The translations under genes and the position numbers were made by a program. Shown in pieces: positions 38,686 to 46,683 of a stretch of DNA of 64,000 nucleotides. Each line of letters begins with the position of its first letter. The stretch's first letter is position 1. This DNA comes from Fidelibacterota bacterium (GTDB taxonomy: Bacteria; Marinisomatota; Marinisomatia; SCGC-AAA003-L08; GCA-002719095): the NCBI GenBank assembly GCA_002705575.1, contig PAHI01000007.1:1-64000 (forward strand). Reading direction: 5' to 3'. A model generated the notes under the pieces. That model was not told where the DNA came from, searched no databases, and worked only from the letters and a program-made list of their open reading frames with translations.

Positions 38686-39538
38686 TTTTAGACTGACTTC
38701 GTATTATAAAAATACCTGAAAAAGCTATTATTCCAGCACCAATAAAAGTTGCTGTATCAGGTATGTCACTATAGAAAATATATCCATAAATTATTGCCCA
38801 AAAAATTAATGTAAAATGAAAGGGTTGTATTTTACTTGCAGGAGCTCTTGCTAGTCCAATAATAAGGCAATAGTGAGCAATTGTCATCATTACCCCTATA
38901 ATTGGAAGTATTAAAAATGAAATTGCTGTTAGTGGATGCCAAAAAATTATAGCTAAAAATGTTATAATAATTAGACCAAATATAGATGTAAAAAATAGTG
39001 AAGTTTCATCTGAATCATATTCAGAGGCTTTTTTTGTTATTACTTGATATAAACCAAAAAAGAAACCTGCACCTAATGGTAATAAAGATTTAACATCAAA
39101 TACATCAAAACCAGGCCTCATAATTACTATTACTCCAATGAAACCCATAAATATTACTATCCACAATTTTTTTTCTACTTTCTCTTTTAATAATATCATT
39201 GATAATAATACTACAAAAATTGGAGCTAAAGATGCAACACTATGTGCTGTCGCTAAAGATAAATATTTAAATGATAAAACAAAAAAAGTAGTTTCAATTA
39301 TTGAAACAATTGACCGTGAAAGTTGAATTTTGATATTTTTTGTTTTGTAAAAAGAAATATTTTTTTTTCTTTTTGACTCGATAATAGAAATAATTAGTAA
39401 AAATAGATATCTAAAAAATATTATTTGAAAAATAGTATGATTAATAGTTGCATATTTTTGAATTACATCTGAACTTGCAAATAAAAAAAAAGCTAAAGCT
39501 CCAAAGATAATTCCTATATTTTCTTGTGATTTTATCAA
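38678..39538 (-). CDS. EamA/DMT-family permease
   Basis: A 286-residue protein with ten predicted helices in two repeats, the drug/metabolite transporter architecture. The first repeat contains RYLFLLIISIIESKRKK and the second AHYCLIIGLARAPASKIQPF, a typical EamA C-terminal repeat motif (LARAPAS). It is the last gene of the dhaK2-eryH-like-dhaL2 operon, overlapping dhaL2 by 4 bases (ATGA). Such carriers export or exchange small metabolites; here it could move a sugar or polyol intermediate. Direction and substrate cannot be read from the sequence. Confidence 0.85.
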   Translation of the reverse strand: MIKSQENIGIIFGALAFFLFASSDVIQKYATINHTIFQIIFFRYLFLLIISIIESKRKKNISFYKTKNIKIQLSRSIVSIIETTFFVLSFKYLSLATAHSVASLAPIFVVLLSMILLKEKVEKKLWIVIFMGFIGVIVIMRPGFDVFDVKSLLPLGAGFFFGLYQVITKKASEYDSDETSLFFTSIFGLIIITFLAIIFWHPLTAISFLILPIIGVMMTIAHYCLIIGLARAPASKIQPFHFTLIFWAIIYGYIFYSDIPDTATFIGAGIIAFSGIFIIRSQSKIN

Positions 39539-40188
39539 ATACTATCTAATTTTTTTATTGCTTCAAAAAAAGTATTGATAATCATCGCACTTGAGGCTGC
39601 ACCTGGATCTATATGACCTTTACTTCTTTCACCAAGTTTACTTGAGCGTCCTTTTTTTGAGAGCATCTCTTTTGTAGACTGCATCGCTTGGTTAGCTTTG
39701 AGTGCTCCTTGTTCTAAAATTTCTATTATATCTTCTTCATCAATAGAAGTTTTTTTTATAGTTTCAGCAGAAGGTATCCATACATCCAGCATAGTTTTAT
39801 CACCTAATTCTGCCTTCCCTCTTTCTTTGATACCATTTGCTGCAGCTTCAAAAAAATCAGCTATCTGAGATGCATTTGCAGATTGCAAATCTTTTAGTTT
39901 AGCACCACCTCTCATTAATGCGGTCGCATACAGAGGACCTGCTGATGCGCCAACAGCACTTAAAAAACTTGATGCAACTTGCATACAAATTTTATCAAAA
40001 GTTAAATTATCTGATAAGGTAACTAATTTTTCCCTTACTGCCGTCCAACCAATACTCATTGTAACTCCATGATCACCATCACCAGTTGCTCGATCAAGTT
40101 CTGAAAAGTAATCTTTATTTTTCTCAATATCATCACAAATGACATACAAAATTTTGATAAATTCTTCAGTAGTTAAGTTTTTTTTCAT
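39535..40188 (-). CDS. DhaL-type kinase subunit (copy 2, probable L-erythrulose/tetrulose kinase)
   Basis: A 217-residue nucleotide-binding subunit of the dihydroxyacetone kinase family. The Mg-binding motif is LDRATGDGDHGVTMSIGW (about residues 26-43). The second block is AVGASAGPLYATAL (about 76-89), and the C-terminal lid is GHIDPGAASSAM. It is translationally coupled to the upstream isomerase gene (one-base overlap, TAATG) and pairs with DhaK copy 2 in the same operon. The intervening isomerase of the EryH type argues that the pair phosphorylates L-erythrulose or another tetrulose rather than dihydroxyacetone. That assignment is inferred from context. Confidence 0.85.
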   Translation of the reverse strand: MKKNLTTEEFIKILYVICDDIEKNKDYFSELDRATGDGDHGVTMSIGWTAVREKLVTLSDNLTFDKICMQVASSFLSAVGASAGPLYATALMRGGAKLKDLQSANASQIADFFEAAANGIKERGKAELGDKTMLDVWIPSAETIKKTSIDEEDIIEILEQGALKANQAMQSTKEMLSKKGRSSKLGERSKGHIDPGAASSAMIINTFFEAIKKLDSI

Positions 40189-40936
40189 TATGTTATCATT
40201 TTACAAATCTCTAGAAAGTCTCTAGCGTTTATAGCTGATCTTCCTATAAATATTCCATCATTATTTTTAATATTTAAAATATTTATTGCATTTTTTTTAT
40301 TTACACTACCACCGTAAATTACTTTTAATTGATTTTTATTTATTTTTAATTTTTTTTGGCTAAATATTCTTATAAAATCTATTGTTTCAGAAATATACTT
40401 CAAGTTAGCTGACTTTGATTTACCTATTGCCCATATAGGCTCATAGGCCAAAATAATTTTTTTATTCTTTTTCAGAGTTACATTTTTTAAAAAATTATTT
40501 AATTTTTTTCTTAAAGCTTCTTTTCTCATATTTATATTAGAATTGTATTTTTTCTCACCTACGCAAACTAAAGGAATAATATTATATTTTAGAGCCTGTA
40601 TAATTTTTTTATTTATCAAAATATCACTTTCATTAAAATATTCAAAACGTTCAGCATGACCTAATTCAACAATTTTACAACCGCATGATTTAATCATTGA
40701 TGCTGAAACTTCACCAGTAAATGCACCAGAATCTTCATGATGCATATTTTGAGCTCCTAAAATAATCGGAAGTTTATGTAAAAATTTTTGAAATGTAGAA
40801 AGAGAAGTATGAGGAGGTATTATAAAAAAATTATTTTTTTTTTTAATATTTTTTTATTTTTTAATAGTGTGTTTATATATTTTAAAGTTTTTGGTATATC
40901 ATTATTCATCTTCCAACTTGTACCAATTAGTTTCAT
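40188..40936 (-). pseudogene. Triose-phosphate-isomerase homologue of the EryH/LerI type, frameshifted at an 11-A tract
   Basis: Full-length coverage is about 249 residues in two frames. The first frame starts at ATG 40936 (MKLIGTSWKMNNDIPKTL) and hits a stop at 40822-40820. The second frame carries FFIIPPHTSLSTF, GAQNMHHEDSGAFTGE, VELGHAERFEYF (catalytic His), AYEPIWAIGKS (catalytic Glu), YGGSVN and FIGRSAINARDFLEI. The frames join at an 11-A run (40834-40844 as T on the plus strand); one extra A would restore the reading frame. GTSWKMN (instead of GNWKMNG), GAQNMH and ELGHxER fit L-erythrulose-1-phosphate isomerases (EryH, LerI) better than glycolytic TpiA. The gene starts 6 bases after dhaK2 and overlaps dhaL2 by one base. 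Sequencing error, slippage-rescued gene and true pseudogene are all possible. Confidence 0.85.
40834..40844 (-). other. Homopolymer A(11) tract at the frameshift point of the EryH/LerI-like gene
   Basis: Eleven consecutive A on the coding strand mark the exact point where the reading frame of the isomerase gene changes by one base. Such tracts are known hot spots for polymerase slippage, indels and sequencing error. Confidence 0.9.
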
Positions 40937-40942
40937 AAGTTT

Positions 40943-41941
40943 TTAAACCCTAAACATAGAGCAAAGTGTTTCTTCCTCTAATAAAGGTTTTAACTCATCA
41001 TCTAATTTCATGACAGTTATTGAAGCACCATTCATTTCAAGAGATGTTACATATTCACCAACAAAGGAGGAATGAATTTCTATGTTATTTTTACCAAGTA
41101 TTTCATGAACTTTTCTATACATAATATATAATTCCATTAGTGGGGTTGAACCAAGACCATTAACTAAAACACTAACTCTCTTAGAACCATCCATTTCATT
41201 TAGTATCTTGTCCATTAATTCAACTGTAATTTGATCAGCAGTTCTAAGTTTTCCTTTTCTAACTCCTGCTTCACCATGAATTCCAAGTCCAATTTCCATC
41301 TCATCATCTTCTAAAACAAAACTTGGTTCTAATGTGTGTGGAAGAGAGCATGGCCCTAGTGCAACTCCCATTGATATAGTCATATCATTAGCTTTTTCAG
41401 CAAGTCTACATACTTCATCTATTTCCATTCCTTTTTGAGCTGCTGCACCAGCAACTTTAAATACATAAAAGTCTCCAGCAACTCCTCTTCTTTCTTTTTT
41501 CTTATCGAGTGTTGCAGAAGCAATATCATCAGTTACTAGTACTGTCTTTACAGTGATATCTTCCATCCCACACATCTCTGCAGCCATATCAAAATTCATT
41601 ATGTCTCCAGCATAGTTTCCATACATATACACTACACCTTTACCACCATTGATTGCCTTTGTAGCTTCGACAATAGGATCAGGAGAAGGTGAGGCAAAAA
41701 CATTTCCAATGGCTGCCCCATCTGCAAGTCCTTTACCAACATATCCTAAGAATGCGGGTTCGTGACCTGATCCTCCACCAATAAGAATGCCTACTTTATT
41801 TTGTATAGGAGCATCTTTTCTTACAACAGCTCTTTTATTATTATTTGCAAATTTTAAGATATTATCATGCGCAAGAACAATTCCCTCAACCATTTCATCA
41901 ACAACTTGGTAGGGATCATTAATTATTTTTTTAAATGCCAT
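40943..41941 (-). CDS. DhaK-type kinase subunit (copy 2, probable L-erythrulose/tetrulose kinase)
   Basis: A 332-residue substrate-binding subunit. GGGSGHEPAFLGYVGKG (about 54-70), ASPSPDPI and GLGIHGEAGVRKG (hemiaminal His, about 218-230) show an intact covalent-binding site. The active-site Lys of the canonical KNYxGD motif is replaced: this copy reads MYGNYAGDIMNFDM, whereas copy 1 in this window reads VKNYSGD. That change, together with the adjacent EryH-like isomerase and divergent RpiB-like gene, points to a four-carbon ketose substrate such as L-erythrulose. First gene of the operon dhaK2, isomerase, dhaL2, EamA. Confidence 0.87.
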   Translation of the reverse strand: MAFKKIINDPYQVVDEMVEGIVLAHDNILKFANNNKRAVVRKDAPIQNKVGILIGGGSGHEPAFLGYVGKGLADGAAIGNVFASPSPDPIVEATKAINGGKGVVYMYGNYAGDIMNFDMAAEMCGMEDITVKTVLVTDDIASATLDKKKERRGVAGDFYVFKVAGAAAQKGMEIDEVCRLAEKANDMTISMGVALGPCSLPHTLEPSFVLEDDEMEIGLGIHGEAGVRKGKLRTADQITVELMDKILNEMDGSKRVSVLVNGLGSTPLMELYIMYRKVHEILGKNNIEIHSSFVGEYVTSLEMNGASITVMKLDDELKPLLEEETLCSMFRV

Positions 41942-41964
41942 GTGCTAGTTAAACAATTTTTTTT

Positions 41965-41994
41965 GAATATTTCAATAATAATGTATAAATATTC
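41965..41994. promoter_or_regulatory. Inverted repeat GAATATTT-N14-AAATATTC between divergent dhaK2 and rpiB
   Basis: GAATATTT (41965-41972) and AAATATTC (41987-41994) are exact inverted copies 14 bases apart, filling most of the 54-base divergent gap. A shared operator for the two divergent genes is plausible. A/T-rich content makes chance occurrence possible. Confidence 0.3.
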
Positions 41995-41995
41995 T

Positions 41996-42445
41996 ATGGA
42001 AAAAAATCGAATAATTATGGGAGCTGATCATTTAGGACTCCCTCTAAAAAATTCTATCAAAGAACATTTAATCAAACAAAATTATCAAGTTGAGGATATT
42101 GGCGTAAATACTACTGATCCAGTCGATTATCCAGATGTTGGAGAAAGATTAGCTACTAAAATAGCCTCATCAGATTTTGAAAGAGGAATTCTTTTTTGTG
42201 GAACTGGTGCTGGAATGGCAATAGTTGCAAATAAAGTCAAAGGTGTGAGAGCTGTTTGTATCAATGATCCATATACTGCTGAGAGAGCAATAGCATCAAA
42301 TAATGCTCAAGTTGTAACTTTGGGCACTCTTATTACTGGACCTGAAGTTGCAAAAAAACTTGTTGATATATGGTTAAGAAATGAGTTTCAAGGCGGTGGA
42401 TCAGCAAAAAAAGTAGATAAAATTAATAATTTAGATCAAAAATAA
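41996..42445 (+). CDS. RpiB-family sugar-phosphate isomerase (candidate D-erythrulose-4-phosphate isomerase)
   Basis: LacAB/RpiB fold, about 149 residues from the ATG at 41996. IMGADHLGLPLKN (about residues 7-19) matches the RpiB N-terminus, GILFCGTGAGMAIVANKV carries the catalytic Cys (about 62-79), and NDPYTAERAIASNNAQVVTLG follows (in parts AERAIASNNAQV). The upstream reading frame extends to 41867 inside dhaK2, but the conserved start is near 41996; ATG 41981 is an alternative. RpiB enzymes normally isomerise ribose-5-P, but the EryI/DerI subgroup converts D-erythrulose-4-P to D-erythrose-4-P. The divergent dhaK2/EryH-like operon makes that role attractive. Not proven. Confidence 0.85.
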   Translation: MEKNRIIMGADHLGLPLKNSIKEHLIKQNYQVEDIGVNTTDPVDYPDVGERLATKIASSDFERGILFCGTGAGMAIVANKVKGVRAVCINDPYTAERAIASNNAQVVTLGTLITGPEVAKKLVDIWLRNEFQGGGSAKKVDKINNLDQK

Positions 42446-42504
42446 TCCACTATTAAAATCATATAAACCTTCTTTATTGGTTTTTATTTACAATCAAATA
42501 ACCT

Positions 42505-42510
42505 TATAAT
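42505..42510 (+). promoter_or_regulatory. Candidate -10 box TATAAT upstream of the first Gfo/Idh gene
   Basis: A perfect TATAAT lies 28 bases before the GTG start at 42538, with a strong ribosome-binding site GGGAGGA (42528-42534) in between. The -35 side is poor: TTTACA at 42487-42492 is only 12 bases away. The 92-base gap after rpiB leaves room for a promoter serving the following plus-strand gene series to about 51.8 kb. Confidence 0.35.
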
Positions 42511-42537
42511 TTTTAGTGAATAATTTTGGGAGGAATA

Positions 42538-43680
42538 GTGACTAAATTAAAATTAGGAATGATAGGTGGTGGACAAGGAGCTTTTATAGGCGGTGTTCAT
42601 CGAATAGCTTCTAGAATAGATAATCATTATGAATTAGTAGCAGGATCACTAGCAAGTAATCCTGATGTAGCTCACGCATCAGCAAAAGATTTAGGCATTA
42701 ATGAAGATAGATCATATTCATCTTATGAAGAAATGGCTGCAAAAGAATCAAATAGAGATAATGGTATTGATGTAGCTGCAATAGTTACACCCAATCACCT
42801 TCATTACCCAATTGCAGAAGCTTTTCTAAAAAAAGGAATACATGTTATATGTGATAAACCTCTAACACATAACATAGAAGATGCAGAAAAATTTTACAAC
42901 TGTGTAAAAGGTTCCAAGGCTTTATTTGCACTTACACATAACTACACAGGCTATCCAATGGTAAGGCAAGCCAGAGAAATGTTTCGTTCTGGTGAAATAG
43001 GAAAATTAAGAGTAATTCAAGTTGAGTATGCTCAGGACTGGCTAACGCTTCCAATTGAAAATGAAGGACAAAAACAGGCGGCATGGAGAACCGATCCATC
43101 AAAAGCAGGAATGGGCGGTTCAATTGGTGACATAGGAAGTCATGCTTTTAATCTAGCAGATTTTATTACTGGAGCAAAACTTGAAGAGTTATGTGCTGAT
43201 ATAAGTAGTTTTGTTGAAGGAAGAAAAAATGATGACAATGCTCATGTCTTATTAAGATATGAAAATGGTGTTAAGGGCATGCTATGGTCATCTCAAATTG
43301 CGCCTGGTAATGAAAATGCTCTTAAAATTAGAATATATGGAGATAAAGGCGGCCTTGAATGGGAACAAGAAAATCCAAATTATTTAAGAGTAGATATATT
43401 TGGAAAGGCAAAAAAAATTATAAGACGAGCTGGAAATGAAAGCACTGAAATTGGAACAAGAGTATCAAGAATTCCACCAGGTCATCCAGAAGGTTATCTT
43501 GAGGGTTTTGCAAATATATATTCAGATTTTGCAAAACAAATACTTGCTTTAAAGCAAGGAGTTAACATTGATGAAAGTTTGAAATTAGTTCCATCAATTA
43601 ATGATGGGCTTAAAGGTGTCAGATTTATTACTTCTGTAGTAGACTCTGCCATGAATGGAAGTAAATGGATTAAATTTTAA
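42538..43680 (+). CDS. Gfo/Idh/MocA-family oxidoreductase, copy 1
   Basis: NAD(P)-dependent sugar or cyclitol dehydrogenase, 380 residues from GTG 42538. The start is chosen from the GGGAGGA ribosome-binding site 4 bases upstream. The Rossmann motif is [16 protein letters not shown] (about residues 7-22), followed by [14 protein letters not shown] and CDKPLTHN (the EKP-like motif with catalytic Lys, about 107-114). The catalytic Asp/His region is [13 protein letters not shown] (about 200-212). The GGGxGAFIGxVHR form marks a subgroup acting on free sugars. In the apiose pathway the dehydrogenase ApsD belongs to this family, so it is a candidate for oxidation of a branched or simple aldose. Substrate unproven. 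Confidence 0.87.
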   Translation: MTKLKLGMIGGGQGAFIGGVHRIASRIDNHYELVAGSLASNPDVAHASAKDLGINEDRSYSSYEEMAAKESNRDNGIDVAAIVTPNHLHYPIAEAFLKKGIHVICDKPLTHNIEDAEKFYNCVKGSKALFALTHNYTGYPMVRQAREMFRSGEIGKLRVIQVEYAQDWLTLPIENEGQKQAAWRTDPSKAGMGGSIGDIGSHAFNLADFITGAKLEELCADISSFVEGRKNDDNAHVLLRYENGVKGMLWSSQIAPGNENALKIRIYGDKGGLEWEQENPNYLRVDIFGKAKKIIRRAGNESTEIGTRVSRIPPGHPEGYLEGFANIYSDFAKQILALKQGVNIDESLKLVPSINDGLKGVRFITSVVDSAMNGSKWIKF

Positions 43681-43696
43681 CTTAGGGGATAGTAGA

Positions 43697-44845
43697 ATGA
43701 AAAAAAAATTAAGAGTTGGAATGATTGGTTATGGATTTATGGGAAAGGCTCATACAAATGCTTTCAGACAAGCTGCCAAATTTTTTCCAGATCTTCCTTA
43801 CGAACCAGAGTTAAAAATTTTTTGTGCAAGAAATAAAGATAGAGCGAGTCAATTTGCATCTAACTGGGGATATGAAAAAGTTGTAACCGATTGGAGAGAA
43901 GTTGTTGAAAGTAATGAAATTGATCTTATCGATATATGTGCTCCAAATAATATGCATAGAGAAATTGCTGTTGCTGCAGCAGAAAAAGGAAAATGGGTAT
44001 TAACTGAAAAACCTCTGTCATTAAATGTAGCTGAGGGTGAAGAAATGGTTTCAGCAGTTGAAAAGGCAGGAGTACCAAATATGGTATGGTATAATTATAG
44101 AAGAATTCCAGCAGTTACATTGGCAAAAAATATTATTGATAGAGGTTCACTTGGAAGAGTATTTCATTACAGAGCAAATTTTTTACAAGATTGGACAATT
44201 TCTTCTGAATTACCCCAAGGTGGTGAAGGTTTATGGAGGTTAGATGTTGATGTAGCTGGCAGTGGTGTTACTGGAGATTTATTAGCTCACTGTATAGATA
44301 CCGCGATGTGGTTAAATGGTCCTATTGTTGAGGTTAGTGCAATGACTGAAACATTTATCAAAGAAAGAACCCATAATTTAACAGGTAAGGTTCAAAAAGT
44401 TGGTATTGATGATGCATGTGCGTTTTTAGCTAAATTTGAAAATGGATCTCTGGCAATTTTTGAATCTACAAGATATGCAAGGGGTCATAAAGCGCTTTAC
44501 ACATTTGAGATTAATGGAGAGAATTCTTCCATTGCATGGGATCTCCATGATTTACATCGTCTAAAATATTTTGATCATAGTGATGAGTCCATTGTGAGAG
44601 GTTGGAGAGATATCCATGTGACAGATAGTGATCAACCTTATATGGATAAATGGTGGGTTCCTGGGTTAAATATTGGGTTTGAGCATTCTTTCACTCATGG
44701 TGTTGCAGATTTTTTATCTAATGTTGATTCTGATAAAAAAGCTCAACCAGATTTTAGAAATGCCCTTCAGACTCAAAAAGTATGTGAAGCTGTTATTAAT
44801 TCAGGTAAATCTAAACAATGGTTACAAACTGATGTTAAGTTATAG
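43697..44845 (+). CDS. Gfo/Idh/MocA-family oxidoreductase, copy 2
   Basis: A 382-residue dehydrogenase starting at ATG 43697, which follows an AGGGGA ribosome-binding site; the frame extends further upstream to 43655, but only inside copy 1's 3' end. The Rossmann motif is [17 protein letters not shown] (about 6-22). The catalytic lysine motif is TEKPLSLN (about 101-108), and [15 protein letters not shown] (about 193-207) carries the Asp/His pair. It is only distantly similar to copy 1, so the two probably act on different substrates or in a relay (oxidation then reduction with an epimerase between, as in several sugar routes). Followed after 11 bases by an epimerase gene. Confidence 0.87.
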   Translation: MKKKLRVGMIGYGFMGKAHTNAFRQAAKFFPDLPYEPELKIFCARNKDRASQFASNWGYEKVVTDWREVVESNEIDLIDICAPNNMHREIAVAAAEKGKWVLTEKPLSLNVAEGEEMVSAVEKAGVPNMVWYNYRRIPAVTLAKNIIDRGSLGRVFHYRANFLQDWTISSELPQGGEGLWRLDVDVAGSGVTGDLLAHCIDTAMWLNGPIVEVSAMTETFIKERTHNLTGKVQKVGIDDACAFLAKFENGSLAIFESTRYARGHKALYTFEINGENSSIAWDLHDLHRLKYFDHSDESIVRGWRDIHVTDSDQPYMDKWWVPGLNIGFEHSFTHGVADFLSNVDSDKKAQPDFRNALQTQKVCEAVINSGKSKQWLQTDVKL

Positions 44846-44856
44846 GATTTCTTACT

Positions 44857-45693
44857 ATGGGTTTTAAATATTCATACAACACTATAGTTTATTCAGGAGA
44901 AGAATATCATACTCAAGTTAAAAGATTGAATAAATTTGGATATGAAGGAATTGAGTTAGTAGGTGAACCTAGTTGGTATGATGTGAGCGAAGTAAATAAA
45001 CTCAATTCAGAGTATAACATCAATGTTAATTCAATTTGTTCTATTTTTACTACTGAGAGAGATTTAATACATCCTGAAAAGTCTATGCGAGAAAAAGCAA
45101 TTGATTATTGTAAATCAATAGCTGATATGGCAGCTGCTGTAGATTCAACAACCATGATAGTTGCACCATCACCTGTTGGAAAAATTGAAGCTATGGCCTC
45201 TGAAGAGGATGAAATGAACTATGCTTTAGAGTCAGTACAAAAAGTTGGTGAATATGCAAAATCTGTTGGAATTAATATTTCAATAGAACCATGGAATAGA
45301 TATGAAACATATTTTATTAATAGATTAGAGCAAGCTGAAAAAATATTAGATAATTTAAATCTAGATAATGCTGGTATTCATGGTGATACTTTTCATATGT
45401 CAATTGAAGAAGTAAATATAGCCGAAGCTTACAAGAATATGGGAAAAAAATTAAACCATTGTCATCTAGCAGACTCTAATCGAGCTGCACCAGGAACTGG
45501 TCACACTGATTTTAAACCAATTTTACAGGCTCTTAAAGATATAAACTTTTCAAATTTTATAACTATGGAACTCATACCACCTGTCTCAGATCCTTTTGCT
45601 TGTGTTAGAGGTGGTAAAGCTGAAGAGTATAAAGATAAGTATACAGAACAATCCATTAATCATTTGAAAAAAATTGAAAGCGAATTAAAATAA
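44857..45693 (+). CDS. Ketose 3-epimerase/hydroxypyruvate-isomerase-like TIM barrel protein
   Basis: A 278-residue AP-endonuclease-2-fold enzyme. Metal site blocks are SIEPWNRYETYFIN (Glu, about residues 147-160), GIHGDTFHMSIEE (Asp, His, about 178-190), HCHLADSNRAAPGTGH (His, about 206-221) and FITMELIPP with the second Glu (about 235-243). The spacing follows the tagatose/psicose 3-epimerase family, like the protein at 37837-38685 but only moderately similar to it. Part of a tight plus-strand series: Gfo copy 2, this gene, PfkB kinase (3-base gap). Confidence 0.85.
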   Translation: MGFKYSYNTIVYSGEEYHTQVKRLNKFGYEGIELVGEPSWYDVSEVNKLNSEYNINVNSICSIFTTERDLIHPEKSMREKAIDYCKSIADMAAAVDSTTMIVAPSPVGKIEAMASEEDEMNYALESVQKVGEYAKSVGINISIEPWNRYETYFINRLEQAEKILDNLNLDNAGIHGDTFHMSIEEVNIAEAYKNMGKKLNHCHLADSNRAAPGTGHTDFKPILQALKDINFSNFITMELIPPVSDPFACVRGGKAEEYKDKYTEQSINHLKKIESELK

Positions 45694-45696
45694 ATC

Positions 45697-46641
45697 ATGC
45701 AAAAAAAGTATGACACAACAGTTTTAGGTTTGTATGTATTAGATATATTGGGTCGACCAGTTAGTAAAATACCCGAAGGGGGAAACTTAGCATATATTGA
45801 AGAACTAAGATTAACTGTTGCTGGTACAGCAGGTGGTACAGTTGTAGATTGTGCAAAACTTGGTGTAAGCACACTTGGTGTTGGTGCAGTTGGAGATGAT
45901 GAAAAAGCAGATTTTGTAATATCAACTTTGGAAAAATTTGGAGTTGATACAGCTGGATTTGAGAGATTAAACGGTATACCGACTTCATCTACAATTTTAA
46001 ACATAAGACCTAACGGTGAAAGACCAGCCTTACACTTACGAGGAGCCTGTGATTATTTTCTACCACCCTCAAAAGATAAAGTTGATATTTTTGATTGTAA
46101 AGTATTCCACTTAGGTGGAACAGGTTTATTAAAATTATTAGATGGTGAGGTATCTGTTGATTTATTGAAGCAAGCTAAGGAAAGGGGTTGTATTACAACT
46201 TGGGATCTAATTGGAGCTACTGAAGAAACAATAAAAATAGTTGCACCGCTATTACCACATATTGATTATTTTATGCCAAGTATTGAAGAAGCAAGTATTA
46301 TGTGTGGTTTAACAAAAGCAGAAGATGTTGCTAAGTTTTATCTTGATGGAGGAGTTAAAAATTGTGTTTTAACTATGGGTGAAGAAGGGTCTCTTTTTAT
46401 GAATCAAAAAGATAAAATTATTACTCCAGCATTTGACATTAATGTAGTTGATACAACCGGTTGTGGAGATGCTTTTGATGCTGGGATGATAGTTGCTTTA
46501 ATAAAAGATATGGATTTAGAGTCATCATTAAAATTTGCAACAACAACATCAGGCTTAGTTGCAACAGGCTTAGGTTCAGATGCTGGTATAGTTGATTATG
46601 AAGATACTATAAAAAAAATGAATTCACTAAAAACAAAATAG
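45697..46641 (+). CDS. PfkB-family carbohydrate kinase
   Basis: Ribokinase-fold sugar kinase, 314 residues. The C-terminal PfkB signature is VVDTTGCGDAFDAGM (about residues 249-263), with the catalytic Asp. The N-terminal Gly-rich motif is VAGTAGGTVVDCAKLG (about 45-60). Such kinases phosphorylate ketoses, nucleosides or sugar acids; the position after an epimerase and before an aldolase fits phosphorylation of a ketose before cleavage. The exact sugar is unknown. It starts 3 bases after the epimerase gene. Confidence 0.88.
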   Translation: MQKKYDTTVLGLYVLDILGRPVSKIPEGGNLAYIEELRLTVAGTAGGTVVDCAKLGVSTLGVGAVGDDEKADFVISTLEKFGVDTAGFERLNGIPTSSTILNIRPNGERPALHLRGACDYFLPPSKDKVDIFDCKVFHLGGTGLLKLLDGEVSVDLLKQAKERGCITTWDLIGATEETIKIVAPLLPHIDYFMPSIEEASIMCGLTKAEDVAKFYLDGGVKNCVLTMGEEGSLFMNQKDKIITPAFDINVVDTTGCGDAFDAGMIVALIKDMDLESSLKFATTTSGLVATGLGSDAGIVDYEDTIKKMNSLKTK

Positions 46642-46683
46642 ATTTTGGTTACATCTAATTTAAATTAATATATTTTCTTCAAA

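Noticed and set aside
40188..40936. Glycolytic triose-phosphate isomerase
   Set aside because: GTSWKMN, GAQNMH and ELGHxER wording and the location between DhaK and DhaL genes match L-erythrulose-1-phosphate isomerases better; an ordinary tpiA is expected elsewhere.
42465..42483. AAACC...GGTTT hairpin with T tract after rpiB as an intrinsic terminator
   Set aside because: Five-base stem with a nine-base loop is unlikely to be stable; may be chance in A+T-rich DNA.
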